A DNA stretch of 64,000 nt from Palsa-504 sp963744575 (GCA_963744575.1 CAVUUF010000016.1:62001-126000); one strand, 5' to 3'; counted from the first letter of the stretch, positions 1-8,952 are shown. Translations and numbers: made by a program. Notes: generated by a model from the letters alone, not told the origin.

Positions 1-348
1 CAGGAAAGCCTCCTTCCAGTGCGGGTTATCCAGGTTGACCCCGACGGGCTCGATGCCGAGCGCCCGGATCCCGGCCAGGATGGCCTGGATGTCGGTGACG
101 ATGAAGTTGAAGTGGTGCGGGCCGGCGCCGCGGGCGGCCAGGAAGCGCTCAAGGAACGCCGCGTCCGGACCGCCGGCGGGCGTCAGCAGCTCGATCTTCG
201 GCCCCCGGGCGAACTCCAGCTGCCCCCACCAGTATCCCGGCGAGTCCATGCCGTAGAGCCATCTCCCGCCGAGGACACCGCCGAACAGCTCCCAGCCGTC
301 GGTCAGGGCCGGCGTGCCGATGGCAAGGTGGTCAAGGACGGCGGTCAT
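1..348 (-). CDS. VOC (glyoxalase/bleomycin-resistance fold) family protein, 3' end cut by window
   Basis: The first 116 residues are visible and the gene runs off the window edge. The frame starts at an ATG (348) and reads a typical VOC module: an N-terminal DHLAIGT strand with a candidate metal-ligand His7, a WWGQLEF strand, Glu53 in KIELLTP, and PHHFNFIV (residues 77-84) opening the second beta-alpha-beta unit. The family holds metal-dependent isomerases, dioxygenases and drug-binding proteins, and the substrate cannot be told from this fragment. The HHFNF motif followed by a helix ending GIEPVG recalls methylmalonyl-CoA-epimerase-like or glyoxalase members. The frame is on the minus strand; long plus-strand frames across it are shadows. 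Confidence 0.7.
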   Translation of the reverse strand, partial: MTAVLDHLAIGTPALTDGWELFGGVLGGRWLYGMDSPGYWWGQLEFARGPKIELLTPAGGPDAAFLERFLAARGAGPHHFNFIVTDIQAILAGIRALGIEPVGVNLDNPHWKEAFL

Positions 349-518
349 GGAGCCTCACGCTGCGGTCGGGAGCGCCCGGAGCCGGACGCCAGGTGATCGT
401 GCGGACATGACGACGGTACCGCCCACCCGGGTCACGCGGCGCCCGGCACCACCGGACCTCGCAGGACCAGGCCCGGGACAGCGCCGCGGCCGGCGAGCAG
501 CTGGATGGCGTGCGGCGG

Positions 519-713
519 TCAGGAGGCCGTCCGGTCACGCAGGCCGATAGCCGCCATGGCCAGGCCCGCCACCGCGATCACCGGGCCGGCCACGGCCCAG
601 AACGTGACGCCGGACATCACGCTTCCGCCGATGGCCCCCACGCCCTGCAGCGTGAAGACGACTCCGGCCAGCATGAGCAGGACCCCGACGCCGACGAGCA
701 CGACCCGCCTCAT
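519..713 (-). CDS. Small two-helix membrane protein
   Basis: A 64-residue protein with two hydrophobic helices (about residues 5-27 and 38-58), a GVGAIGGS loop between them and a short charged tail (RDRTAS). Similar 60-70 residue proteins with a VVFTLQG-type first helix and an SGVTFWA-type second helix are common and uncharacterised in actinomycetes. The ATG at 713 is preceded by an AGAGG-like ribosome site (GGAAAGAGG). It stands alone, on the same strand as the VOC gene but separated from it by about 170 bases. Confidence 0.6.
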   Translation of the reverse strand: MRRVVLVGVGVLLMLAGVVFTLQGVGAIGGSVMSGVTFWAVAGPVIAVAGLAMAAIGLRDRTAS

Positions 714-1266
714 GATTGGCCTCTTTCCCGGGCCGCCGGAGATGACCCGTCACCCCTGAAACGGCCGGGCGGCGGGCACGGTTCAAGGGCCTGGCCGGGC
801 CCCGCGGGACGCGGGCCCGGCCAGGCGTCAGCCGGGCTACCTCCGGCAGGTCGGGGGGTGACCCGCGGCGCCGCACACGGCTGAGCAGGGAGACTGGCAA
901 GCCAGCAGAGGTACTCATCCATCAGTAATCACGTACCTAACGGGCTGGCGGTTCAGCTCCTGCTCACATCGAGGCCCTGGCTGGCGAGGACGCCTGGGAA
1001 ACCGGCACGGGTTCGGCGGCCCTGGATCCCGGCGGGTCCCGCGATGGCAGCGCGTATCCAAGATTAGCAATTATCGCTTTACGAGCGCAACTATAGATTG
1101 CGTAAACGTGCGTCGGCCTATCGTGACTTTTCCGGCCGGAATGTACTGAGCAGGCCTTTACTAAACCTGCCCGAAACCGAGACCCTGCTTGGTACTGGTG
1201 TTGCGGGGCCTGGTAGTCCTAGGTTTGCACCAGGAATACATCCTGCTCGCCAGGGGAGGAGAGCGC
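714..1266. other. Intergenic region upstream of the molybdenum hydroxylase operon
   Basis: No convincing gene in about 550 bases. Positions about 1058-1110 are clearly A+T-richer than their surroundings (tracts such as TTAGCAATTATCG and CTATAGATTGCG) and are the most likely promoter/operator zone for the downstream operon. A frame open from 1189 runs in phase into the small subunit, but the true start at 1267 has a strong GGGGAGGAG site and matches the family N-terminus. Confidence 0.4.
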
Positions 1267-1734
1267 ATGGCAGATATCACCGTCACCGTCGATGGCGTGA
1301 AGTATGCGGATCACGTCGAGCCCCGGATGCTGCTTGTCCACTACCTGAGGGAAGTGGTGGGCAAGACAGGGACTCCCATCGGATGCGACACGTCGAATTG
1401 CGGCGCATGCACGGTGCTGCTTGACGGACAGTCGGTCAAGAGTTGCTCCGTCCTGGCCGTCCAGGCGGACGGCGCCGAGATCACCACCATCCAGGGCCTG
1501 GCGAACGGCGGCCTGCACCCGCTTCAGCGCGCCTTCCACGAGGAGCACGCGCTGCAGTGCGGGTACTGCACCCCGGGGATGATCATGGCTGCGTCGGACC
1601 TGCTCAGAGAGAATCCGCACCCCAGCGACCAGGAGATCCGGGCGGGCCTGGAAGGCAACCTCTGCCGCTGTACCGGCTATGAGAACATCATCCGCGCCGT
1701 ACGGCGCGCCGCCCAGGCGGGAGTGAGCGAATGA
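1267..1734 (+). CDS. Molybdenum hydroxylase small subunit, two [2Fe-2S] clusters (CoxS-like)
   Basis: 155 residues, the usual size for the iron-sulfur subunit of xanthine dehydrogenase/CO dehydrogenase-type enzymes. The N-terminal plant-ferredoxin cluster uses Cys40, Cys45, Cys48 and Cys60 (GCDTSNCGAC). The C-terminal four-helix cluster uses Cys98, Cys101, Cys133 and Cys135 (CGYCTPG and CRCTGY). It passes electrons between the molybdenum site of the large subunit and the FAD of the medium subunit. The ATG at 1267 follows GGGGAGGAG at good spacing. Its stop overlaps the start of the large subunit by 4 bases, so the two are translationally coupled. The order small-large-medium differs from the M-S-L order of classical cox operons. 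Confidence 0.92.
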   Translation: MADITVTVDGVKYADHVEPRMLLVHYLREVVGKTGTPIGCDTSNCGACTVLLDGQSVKSCSVLAVQADGAEITTIQGLANGGLHPLQRAFHEEHALQCGYCTPGMIMAASDLLRENPHPSDQEIRAGLEGNLCRCTGYENIIRAVRRAAQAGVSE

Positions 1735-4190
1735 CCGCGCAGACCGAGGCCCGCGCAGGCGAACTGGGCAAGGCCCGGCTGCGCAAGGAGGACGAGCGCC
1801 TCATCACCGGCCAGACCAACTGGACCGACAACATCACGCTGCCCGGGATGCTGCACATCGCGTTCGTCCGCAGCCCGTACGCGCACGCCCGGATCACCTC
1901 GGTGGACGTCAGCGCGGCCCGCACCGAGCCGGGCGTCATCGCCGCCTACTCCGGCGCGGACTTCGCCGCCGAGCAGGGCAGCCTGCCGCTCGCCTGGCCG
2001 GTCACCCCGGACATCGTGATCCCGGCGCACCCGCCGATGGCGGTGGACGAGGTGCGGTACGTCGGCGAGGCCGTGGCCTGCGTAATCGCCCGCGACCGGT
2101 ACGCCGCGGCCGACGCCCTGGCCGCCATCGAGGTCGACTACGAGCAGCTTCCGCCGGTGCTCGACATCAGGACGGCCCTGGACGAGGCCTCGCCCAAGGT
2201 CCACGAGCAGGGCAACAAGAGCTATGAGTGGGTCTTCGCCAACGGCGACATGGAGGCGGCGTTCCGCGACGCGCCCGTCGTGATCGAGCGCACCTACCGC
2301 CAGCAACGGCTGATCCCGGCCGCGATGGAGCCGCGCGCGGTGGTCTGCTCGGTCGTGGGCGGGGAGTTCACCCTGTGGTCGGCGACCCAGATCCCGCACA
2401 TTCTCCGGTTCCTGCTCGCCGTGGTGACCGGCATCCCGGAGCAGAGCATCCGGGTCATCGCGCCGGACGTCGGCGGTGGCTTCGGCTCTAAGCTGCAAGT
2501 CACTGCCGAAGAGGTGCTGGCCGTGCTGATCGCCCGCAAGCTGGGCCGCCCGGTCAAGTGGACCGAGTCGCGCAGCGAGGGCAACATGACCGTGCACCAC
2601 GGCCGCGACCAGTGGCAGCGGCTCCGGATCGCCGCCGACAGCGACGGCCGGATCCGCGGCTTCGACGTGGACCTGCTGGTCGACATGGGCGCCTACCTCA
2701 TGCTATTCACGCCAGGCATCCCGCTCTTCGGGGCGTTCATATTCCCGGCCATCTACAAGATGGACGCTTACTCGTTCAAGTGCACGGGGATCTTCACCAC
2801 GAAGATGCCCACCGACGCCTACCGGGGTGCGGGCCGTCCCGAGGCCACGTTCGGCATCGAGCGGATGATGGACGAGCTCGCCGCGCATCTGGGCGTCGAC
2901 CCGCTGACCGTGCGGGAGCGGAACTGGATCAAGCACGAGGAATTCCCGTTCACCACCATCGCCAACCTGACCTACGACTCGGGCAACTACGAGGCGGCCA
3001 CGGCCAAGGCCAAGGAACTGTTCGGCTACGACGAGCTCCGCAAGGAGCAGGAGCAGCGGCGGGCCAGCAACGACCCGGTGCAGCTCGGCATCGGCATCTC
3101 CACCTACACCGAGATGTGCGGGCTGGCGCCGTCCCGGCTGCTCGGCTCGCTCGGTGCCGGCGCCGGTGGCTGGGAACACGCGTCGATCAGGATGCTGCCC
3201 ACCGGCAAGGTGGAGGTCGTCACCGGATCCAGCGCGCACGGCCAGGGGCACGAGACGGCGTGGAGCCAGATCGTCGCCGACCAGCTCGGCGTGCCGTTCG
3301 AGGACATCCGGGTGCTGCACGGCGACACCCAGGTCTCGCCCAAGGGCATGGACACCTACGGGTCCCGGTCGCTGGCCGTGGGCGGGATGGCCCTGGTCTC
3401 GGCCTGCGACAAGGTCGTCGAGAAGGCCAAGGTGATCGCCGCGGGCATGCTCGAGGCCTCGGCCGACGACCTGGAGTGGACACGGGGGCGGTTCGCGGTC
3501 CGCGGCGACCCGGACAAGGGCGCCACGATCGGCGAGATCGCGCTGGCCACCTTCGCCGCGCACAACCTGCCCGACGGCGTGGAACCGAGCATCGACGCCG
3601 AGGCCACCTACGACCCGGACAACTTCTCCTTCCCGCACGGCACCCACCTGTGCGCGACCGAAGTCGACACCGAGACCGGTTTCGTCAAGATCCGCTCGTA
3701 CGTGTGCGTAGACGACATCGGTACGGTGGTCAACCCGATGATCGTCGACGGCCAGGTGCACGGCGGCATCGCCCAGGGCATCGCGCAGGCCCTGTACGAG
3801 GAGGCGGTCTACGACGACGACGGCAACCTGGTCACCTCCACGCTGGCGGACTACCTGGTTCCGGCGGCGACCGACCTGCCGTCCTACGTCACCGACCGGA
3901 CCGAGAGCCGGGCGGCCAACCCGCTCGGCGTCAAGGGCGTCGGCGAGGCGGGCACGATCGCCTCGACTCCCGCGGTGGTGAACGCGATCGTCGACGCGCT
4001 GCGGCCGTTCGGCATCAACGACGTCGAGATGCCCTGCACGCCCGAGCGGGTCTGGCGGGCCATCCAGGACGCCCGCGGCAGCGAGCAGGCCAGCCCGGCC
4101 GAGCAGCACGAGGCCCGGCAGAGCGACCAGACCCAGGGGCACAGCCCTCAGGGCATCGGCACCCCCGATCAGAGCGGAGGCGTGGCATGA
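1731..4190 (+). CDS. Molybdenum hydroxylase large subunit, form II CoxL-like (molybdopterin-binding)
   Basis: 819 residues, aldehyde oxidase/xanthine dehydrogenase a/b hammerhead domain followed by the molybdopterin-binding domain. The conserved GGGFGSK loop is present. The active-site loop reads AYRGAGR (residues 363-369), the form II signature, not the AYXCSFR loop of true aerobic CO dehydrogenase. The catalytic Glu of the GVGEAG motif is at 739. The C-terminal roughly 40 residues are a Gln/Ser/His-rich extension not needed for the fold. Expected to hydroxylate an organic substrate (aldehyde, N-heterocycle or similar) with MCD/MPT cofactor; CO oxidation is unlikely on current family knowledge. 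moaA, a molybdopterin pathway gene, lies 7 kb downstream. Confidence 0.9.
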   Translation: MTAQTEARAGELGKARLRKEDERLITGQTNWTDNITLPGMLHIAFVRSPYAHARITSVDVSAARTEPGVIAAYSGADFAAEQGSLPLAWPVTPDIVIPAHPPMAVDEVRYVGEAVACVIARDRYAAADALAAIEVDYEQLPPVLDIRTALDEASPKVHEQGNKSYEWVFANGDMEAAFRDAPVVIERTYRQQRLIPAAMEPRAVVCSVVGGEFTLWSATQIPHILRFLLAVVTGIPEQSIRVIAPDVGGGFGSKLQVTAEEVLAVLIARKLGRPVKWTESRSEGNMTVHHGRDQWQRLRIAADSDGRIRGFDVDLLVDMGAYLMLFTPGIPLFGAFIFPAIYKMDAYSFKCTGIFTTKMPTDAYRGAGRPEATFGIERMMDELAAHLGVDPLTVRERNWIKHEEFPFTTIANLTYDSGNYEAATAKAKELFGYDELRKEQEQRRASNDPVQLGIGISTYTEMCGLAPSRLLGSLGAGAGGWEHASIRMLPTGKVEVVTGSSAHGQGHETAWSQIVADQLGVPFEDIRVLHGDTQVSPKGMDTYGSRSLAVGGMALVSACDKVVEKAKVIAAGMLEASADDLEWTRGRFAVRGDPDKGATIGEIALATFAAHNLPDGVEPSIDAEATYDPDNFSFPHGTHLCATEVDTETGFVKIRSYVCVDDIGTVVNPMIVDGQVHGGIAQGIAQALYEEAVYDDDGNLVTSTLADYLVPAATDLPSYVTDRTESRAANPLGVKGVGEAGTIASTPAVVNAIVDALRPFGINDVEMPCTPERVWRAIQDARGSEQASPAEQHEARQSDQTQGHSPQGIGTPDQSGGVA

Positions 4191-5044
4191 TCCCGGCGAA
4201 GTTCGACTATGTCCGTCCCGGCTCGCTGGACGAGGCGGTTTCCGCCCTGGCGGACGGCGGAGACGACGCCAAGGTGATCGCGGGCGGGCAGAGCCTGCTC
4301 CCGCTGCTCCGGCTGCGGCTGGCCTACCCGGAACTGCTGGTCGACGTGGGCGGCCTGGCTGAGCTGCGCGGCGTCACCGACGCCGGCGACGCGCTGGTTA
4401 TCGGCTCGCGGACCACGCACTACCAGCTGGTCCACGACCCGCTGGTGGCCGAGCACTGCGGGCTGCTGGCCCAGGGCGCCGCGACAGTGGCTGATCCCGC
4501 GGTCCGGCACCGCGGTACGCTCGGCGGCGCGCTCGCCCACGCCGACCCGGCCGGCGACCTGCCTGCGGTAGTCCTGGCCCTGGACGCCACCATGGTCGCC
4601 AGGGGACCAGGCGGCGAGCGCGAAATCGCCGCGGCGGACTTCTTCGTCGACTACCTGACCTCCAGCCTGGCGCCGGACGAGATCCTGACCGCGATCCGGA
4701 TACCCAAGCTCGGACCCGGGTGGGGTTACCGGTATGAGAAATTCCACCGGACCGCGCAGGCCTGGGCGACCGTCGCCGTGGCCGCGCTGGTCCGGCGGTC
4801 CGACGGGTCCGTCGCCGAGGCCAGGATCGGGCTGACCAACATGGGGACGACGCCGCTGCGCGCCACGGCCGCGGAAGGCGCCGCCGCCGGGGCCGAAGCC
4901 AGCCGCGACGCGCTGCGGGCCGCCGCCGCCCATGCGGACGAGGGCACGAACCCGCCTGGCGACCTGCATGGCGCGCCCGACTACCGGCGGCACCTGGCCC
5001 GCGTGCTGACCGGGCGGGCGCTGGCCGCGGCGGCGGGAGCCTGA
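4187..5044 (+). CDS. Molybdenum hydroxylase medium subunit, FAD-binding (CoxM-like)
   Basis: 285 residues, matching the family. FAD-binding motifs are AGGQSLLPLLRLR (about 32-44) and the TLGGALAHADPAGDLPA stretch (about 111-127), followed by the CO dehydrogenase flavoprotein C-terminal domain. The start ATG overlaps the large-subunit stop (ATGA at 4187), completing a tightly coupled three-gene operon. It accepts electrons from the small subunit and hands them to an unidentified acceptor. No maturation genes (coxD/E/F/G, xdhC-like) follow in this window, so cofactor insertion proteins must be elsewhere. Confidence 0.92.
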   Translation: MIPAKFDYVRPGSLDEAVSALADGGDDAKVIAGGQSLLPLLRLRLAYPELLVDVGGLAELRGVTDAGDALVIGSRTTHYQLVHDPLVAEHCGLLAQGAATVADPAVRHRGTLGGALAHADPAGDLPAVVLALDATMVARGPGGEREIAAADFFVDYLTSSLAPDEILTAIRIPKLGPGWGYRYEKFHRTAQAWATVAVAALVRRSDGSVAEARIGLTNMGTTPLRATAAEGAAAGAEASRDALRAAAAHADEGTNPPGDLHGAPDYRRHLARVLTGRALAAAAGA

Positions 5045-5060
5045 CCCGAGGCCGTTACCT

Positions 5061-5100
5061 GCCGCGCCCCGCGGCGGCTCCGGCCGCCGCGGGGCGCGGC
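5061..5100. terminator. Strong hairpin, terminator after the molybdenum hydroxylase operon
   Basis: A perfect 18-bp inverted repeat (5061-5078 against 5083-5100, GCCGCGCCCCGCGGCGGC and its complement) with a 4-base loop, 16 bases after the coxM-like stop. No U-tract follows, as is usual in actinomycetes. It lies between convergent genes and probably serves both, which matters for where the sortase gene should end. Confidence 0.75.
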
Positions 5101-5869
5101 GCGTGGGCCGGGCCGGTAACGGTCTGCGCGGTGATCGTCCCCGCTGTAACGCCGGGCGCGAGGAGGCGAGTACCGCGAATACCACGGTGGAGCTCAGGTA
5201 ATGACCGGTGGCGTAGTTGAAATCGCCGCCGCAGGTTATCAGGCGCAGCGCGGCGAAGTCGGTCGCGCCGTAAATGGCTTTCGCCGGGAATCTCGATTTG
5301 AGGTACTCGCGCACGCCGGTAACGCGGAAAATGGCCGTCACCCCGTCGGCGAGCGTCACGTCGACGGCGTCGCCCGGGCGGAGGGCGCCGAGCCGGAAAA
5401 AGACGGCCGGCCTCCGCGTGCTGTCGACATGACCCTCGATGACCGACGACCCGATCTGGCCGGGTGTCGCCGAGTACTTGTACCACGCCGCCTCCCCGGA
5501 ACTCGTCTTGAGCGAGGGCACCTGGACCGTGCCGTCGGAGTTGAGTCCCAGGTGCAGCAGCTTGGAATCCACGCCGATGGCCGGGATCCGCACCGATACC
5601 GGCAGCGACCGGGGGAGCGAGGGCCCGCGGGCCCGCGGCCCGGTGGCGCCCGCCGCCGACCCGGGCGGCTGCGGCGCGTGCGCCTGGGCGCCGGCCGCGA
5701 CGCCCACGATGGCGGCACCGGCCGCGATGAGCAGGACCCCGGCGATCCCGGCGACCCGGGAGCGCAGGCCTCGTGCCGCGGGCAGGGCGGGCGGCGGCGC
5801 GTAACCGGCCTGCGGCCAGGCCACGACCACGCGGAAGCCGGCGATCCGCCGCCACGTCGCGTCCGCCAA
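5101..5869 (-). CDS. Class F sortase (transpeptidase); reading frame has no stop at its natural end
   Basis: A membrane anchor (about residues 40-60) is followed by a Pro/Gly-rich linker and the sortase barrel. Catalytic His147 sits in IEGHVDS and Cys213 in LITCGGDF; the last strand is TGHYLSSTVVFAVL (221-234). The Arg often seen just after the GHY/SY segment is not obvious. Family members end within a few residues of this strand, but here the frame runs on without a stop to position 4169, antisense to the coxM-like gene; the span given stops at the hairpin. A stop-destroying change or indel near 5150 is likely. The start used is TTG 5869; GTG starts a few codons further in are possible. It faces away from a Ser/Thr-rich anchored protein. 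Confidence 0.72.
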
Positions 5870-6105
5870 TTCCGCCGCCCCTTCCCGCGCCTTCCCAGAA
5901 GGTGTCCTACTCAGTAGCGTAATCTTCCGGTGGTGAACAGGCCATTGCCCCTATGCGGCCGCCGTGGGCCGTCCCCTTACGGCCGCTGGCAATTCCGGGG
6001 ACCGGCCCGTGGCCCGGCCGGTCACGCGTTTTCCTGGCGATACGGTTTCTGCCGCCGGGACCGGGAAAAACAATCGTCATCAGCCTGGCGCACGAGGAGG
6101 GTTCC

Positions 6106-6588
6106 ATGAAGGTACGTATACCGGTCGCCGGGACCGCGCTCAGCGCGAGACTGACCGTTCTGTGCTGGGGGGCGCTGACGCTGGTCGCTCTCGTGGCCGT
6201 GCCGGCCTGCTCGGCTTCGGGCTCGTCCACGCCGAATGTTCCCACCTTCTCACCGTCCGTCACCATATCGGGCACCGTGACAAGCACGGCCACGGCGCCT
6301 GCCTCCGGCGGCGCCACCAGTCCCGACTCCGGCAGTACCACCACCCCGGGCACGCCCGGCGTGACCTCGGGTTCCCCGGGAACCCAGACGGCCATACCCG
6401 CGGCCACGACGACGGTGACGGTGACCTCCACCGCAACGGCCAGCCAGATCCCGACTGCCGCCCCGGTCGCCGGCGGCGGCGGCACGGCCGGACTGCAGGA
6501 CGGCGCGCTGTTCGGGCTCGGCGCGGCGGCCATACTGATCGGCGCCGGGAGCCTCGCCTACCGCAGGTGGCTCAGCAGGCACCGCTGA
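6106..6588 (+). CDS. Ser/Thr/Pro-rich surface protein with N-terminal export signal and C-terminal membrane anchor
   Basis: 160 residues starting at ATG 6106 behind GAGGAGGG. A hydrophobic signal (about 22-36) ends in VPAC, a weak lipobox. A low-complexity Ser/Thr/Gly/Pro stalk follows, then GGGGTAGLQ, one helix (about 133-151) and a basic tail RRWLSRHR. The tail plan of short motif, helix and arginines is that of sorted surface proteins. There is no LPXTG; GGGGTAGLQ is a conserved-looking stretch that I recall from small actinomycete proteins encoded beside class F sortases. The gene is divergent from the sortase with a 236-base gap, so it is a candidate substrate. Function otherwise unknown. 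Confidence 0.62.
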   Translation: MKVRIPVAGTALSARLTVLCWGALTLVALVAVPACSASGSSTPNVPTFSPSVTISGTVTSTATAPASGGATSPDSGSTTTPGTPGVTSGSPGTQTAIPAATTTVTVTSTATASQIPTAAPVAGGGGTAGLQDGALFGLGAAAILIGAGSLAYRRWLSRHR

Positions 6589-6605
6589 TACCCGCCCGGT
6601 CCGGC

Positions 6606-8030
6606 GTGGGCGAGGACAGGGGACAGGGGCTGTGGGCGCCGCAACGGCGGGCGCTGACCGCTGGCCTGGTCCTGACGGTCACCTTCGTCGCGTCCGAGGC
6701 GCTGGCGGTGGTGACGGTCATGCCGGTGGTCGCCAGGGATCTCGGCGGGCTGCGCCTGTACGGCTGGGTGTTCAGCGGGTTCATGCTGGGCAGCGTGGTC
6801 GGCATCGTGGCGGCTGGCCGGGAGGCCGACCGCCGGGGGCCCGCGGTTCCGTTCGTGGCCGGGGTGGTGCTGTTCGGCTCCGGCCTCGCCGTGGCGGGCC
6901 TGGCTCCCTCGATGGGCGTGCTGGTAGCGGGGCGGGTCTTGCAGGGCCTGGGCGCCGGGGCCGTGCCGTCGGTGGCCTACGCCACCATCGGCCGTAGCCT
7001 GCCCGCGGCGCTGCGCGCCCGGATGATGGCGGTCCTGTCCACCGCCTGGGTGGTACCCGGGCTGGCCGGGCCCGCGGTCAGCGCCGAGGTGGCCCGCCTG
7101 TTCGGCTGGCGGTGGGTGTTCCTGGGCCTGCTGCCGGTGGTCGCCGTGGCCGGGTCGATCGCCGTGCCCGCCCTGATCCGGATCGGGCCTCCGGCCGCGT
7201 CCCAGGCGCGCGAGCACCGGCTGACCGACGGCCTGCGCACGGCCGCCGGGGCGGCCATGATCCTGGCCGGCCTCACCCTGGCGGCCGGATCCGGCGCGGT
7301 GCTGGCCGGGCTGGCCCTGACCGCGGCCGGCGTCGTCGCCGGCCTGTCCGCGCTGCGCCGGCTGGTCCCGGCCGGGACGCTGACCGGCCGTCCCGGGCTG
7401 CCCGCCACGATCGCGAGCCGGGGCCTGCTGACGTTCGCCTTCTTCGGCGCCGACGCCTACGTGACGCTGGCGGTGACGGCGGTGCGCCACCGCAGCCCGG
7501 TGGTGGCCAGCCTGGCCGTCACCGGCGCCACCGTGGCCTGGACGGCCGGTGCCTGGGTGCAGGCGCGGCTCAGCGGTCTCTGGGAAGGACGCCGCCTGGT
7601 GCGCGCCGGGCTGGTCATCATCCTGGCCGGGATCGCCGGCCTGGCCCTGATGCTCCAGCCGGCCCTGCCGGTGGCCGAGGGCCTGGTCGCCTGGACCGTC
7701 GCGGGCCTTGGCATGGGACTGGCCTACGCGCCGCTGTCGCTGATGATGCTGCGCGAGGCGCCGCCCGGGCAGGAGGGGCAGGCCTCGGCGTCGCTGAACC
7801 TGGCCGACGTGCTCGGCACCGCGATCGGCGTCGGCGTGGGCGGCGCGGCCGTGGCGGCCACCGCGGGCCATGACCTGCGCCCGGGCCTCACCGGTGCGTT
7901 CGCCACCGCCGCGGCCGCGGCCCTGGTGGCGCTGGCCATCACCCGCAGGCTGCCGGCGGGCACCACGTCAGCCCCGCCGGCCGTGGCCGGCCAGGGTCAC
8001 CCGGCGGCGGCGCCGAACACGGGCTCGTAA
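6606..8030 (+). CDS. MFS transporter, drug-exporter type
   Basis: About 474 residues with the regular helix-loop pattern of the major facilitator superfamily. Recognisable features are VTVMPVVARDLGG in helix 1, the loop GREADRRGP equivalent to motif A, and LQGLGAGAVPSVAYA in the helix 4 region, which resembles the EmrB/QacA-like (DHA) exporters. The start chosen is GTG 6606, 17 bases after the preceding stop. No clear ribosome site is seen, so translation may be coupled to the surface-protein gene, and other starts are possible. Its last 34 bases overlap the end of the convergent SGNH hydrolase gene. Substrate unknown. Confidence 0.82.
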   Translation: MGEDRGQGLWAPQRRALTAGLVLTVTFVASEALAVVTVMPVVARDLGGLRLYGWVFSGFMLGSVVGIVAAGREADRRGPAVPFVAGVVLFGSGLAVAGLAPSMGVLVAGRVLQGLGAGAVPSVAYATIGRSLPAALRARMMAVLSTAWVVPGLAGPAVSAEVARLFGWRWVFLGLLPVVAVAGSIAVPALIRIGPPAASQAREHRLTDGLRTAAGAAMILAGLTLAAGSGAVLAGLALTAAGVVAGLSALRRLVPAGTLTGRPGLPATIASRGLLTFAFFGADAYVTLAVTAVRHRSPVVASLAVTGATVAWTAGAWVQARLSGLWEGRRLVRAGLVIILAGIAGLALMLQPALPVAEGLVAWTVAGLGMGLAYAPLSLMMLREAPPGQEGQASASLNLADVLGTAIGVGVGGAAVAATAGHDLRPGLTGAFATAAAAALVALAITRRLPAGTTSAPPAVAGQGHPAAAPNTGS

Positions 8031-8803
8031 CCGAGTTCCTGGCCGGAGGCGTTCGGGTGGTAGGACGCGCTGATGTCGAAGATGTCCACCGAGTTCAGCC
8101 AGCTGCCCGAGTCGCATATCTGGTGATGGGCGAACTGCGGGCGGACGTCGGCGAACGTGTCGCCGTAGGACTGCGCCGCCGTGGCCATGGCGGTGTCGAG
8201 TGCGTCGGCGCCGCCGTCGAGCGCGGTACGGTCCTGGATGCTCAGCCCGATGCAGGTGCCCGACCTGGCCAGGTCGTAGAACTCGGGGTAGCCGAGGACC
8301 ACGACTTTGGCGTTCGGCGCGTGGGCCCTGATCGTGGCCAGGGTGTTGTCGAGCCTGGCCGGCAGCTGGGTGCTGACGAAAGCCTCGGCGGCCGAGACGG
8401 CGTTCAGGCACGAGGTCGTCGACCCGAGCACGCAGGTCTCCATGACGCTGGAGAAGCCCGCGTCGTTGCCGCCGATGGTGATGCTGACCAGCGTGGTGCC
8501 CGCGCTCAGCGCCGACACCTGGCCGCTGATCACGTCGGCGGTGGTGGCGCCCGCGCAGGCCACCGAGACGAACGAGGCCGGGGAGTTGCCGGCGGACCAC
8601 CGCTCGGGGTAGGCGTTGTTGCTGCGGTCACAGCTGCCGCTGGACGAGAGGTAATTCCCGGCGCCGAGTCCGGAGCTGTAGGAGTCACCGAGTGCCACGT
8701 AGCTGACGGTGGACGCGGCGCGGGCGGCGGGGGATGCGGCCAGGGCCAGGCCGGCCGAGGAGACGAGAACTGCCGTGCTGAAAACGACACGGGAAATACG
8801 CAC
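7997..8803 (-). CDS. Secreted SGNH/GDSL hydrolase (esterase/lipase)
   Basis: 268 residues from the GTG at 8803. A cleavable signal peptide (about 1-30, ending SPAARAA) leads directly into the mature enzyme. Block I is ALGDSYSSG with nucleophile Ser41, block III is TIGGND (109-114) with oxyanion Asn113, and block V is YHPN with catalytic His near 249. Several Cys suggest disulfides typical of Streptomyces extracellular lipases/esterases of this type. The frame is open for about 70 codons upstream but that part does not resemble a protein of this family, and only the 8803 start places the signal peptide at the N-terminus. Confidence 0.85.
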   Translation of the reverse strand: MRISRVVFSTAVLVSSAGLALAASPAARAASTVSYVALGDSYSSGLGAGNYLSSSGSCDRSNNAYPERWSAGNSPASFVSVACAGATTADVISGQVSALSAGTTLVSITIGGNDAGFSSVMETCVLGSTTSCLNAVSAAEAFVSTQLPARLDNTLATIRAHAPNAKVVVLGYPEFYDLARSGTCIGLSIQDRTALDGGADALDTAMATAAQSYGDTFADVRPQFAHHQICDSGSWLNSVDIFDISASYHPNASGQELGYEPVFGAAAG

Positions 8804-8952
8804 GAGCCACCCCGTCAAGTACTGGAAGGGCCGAAAAAACGAGCGCACTTTCCTTGTACCATGCGCCCATGGGCAGATCAATATCGTGACTTGCCGATCG
8901 CGCTGACCGTGTTGACCTGAGGTCGCCGTCACAATCCGGGTCGGCTTACCGG

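Noticed and set aside
2703..4142. Long minus-strand frame opposite the CoxL-like gene
   Set aside because: No motif, and composition typical of antisense frames; the plus-strand enzyme is certain.
1731..5044. True aerobic CO dehydrogenase
   Set aside because: The large subunit has AYRGAGR rather than the AYXCSFR loop needed for form I CO dehydrogenase.
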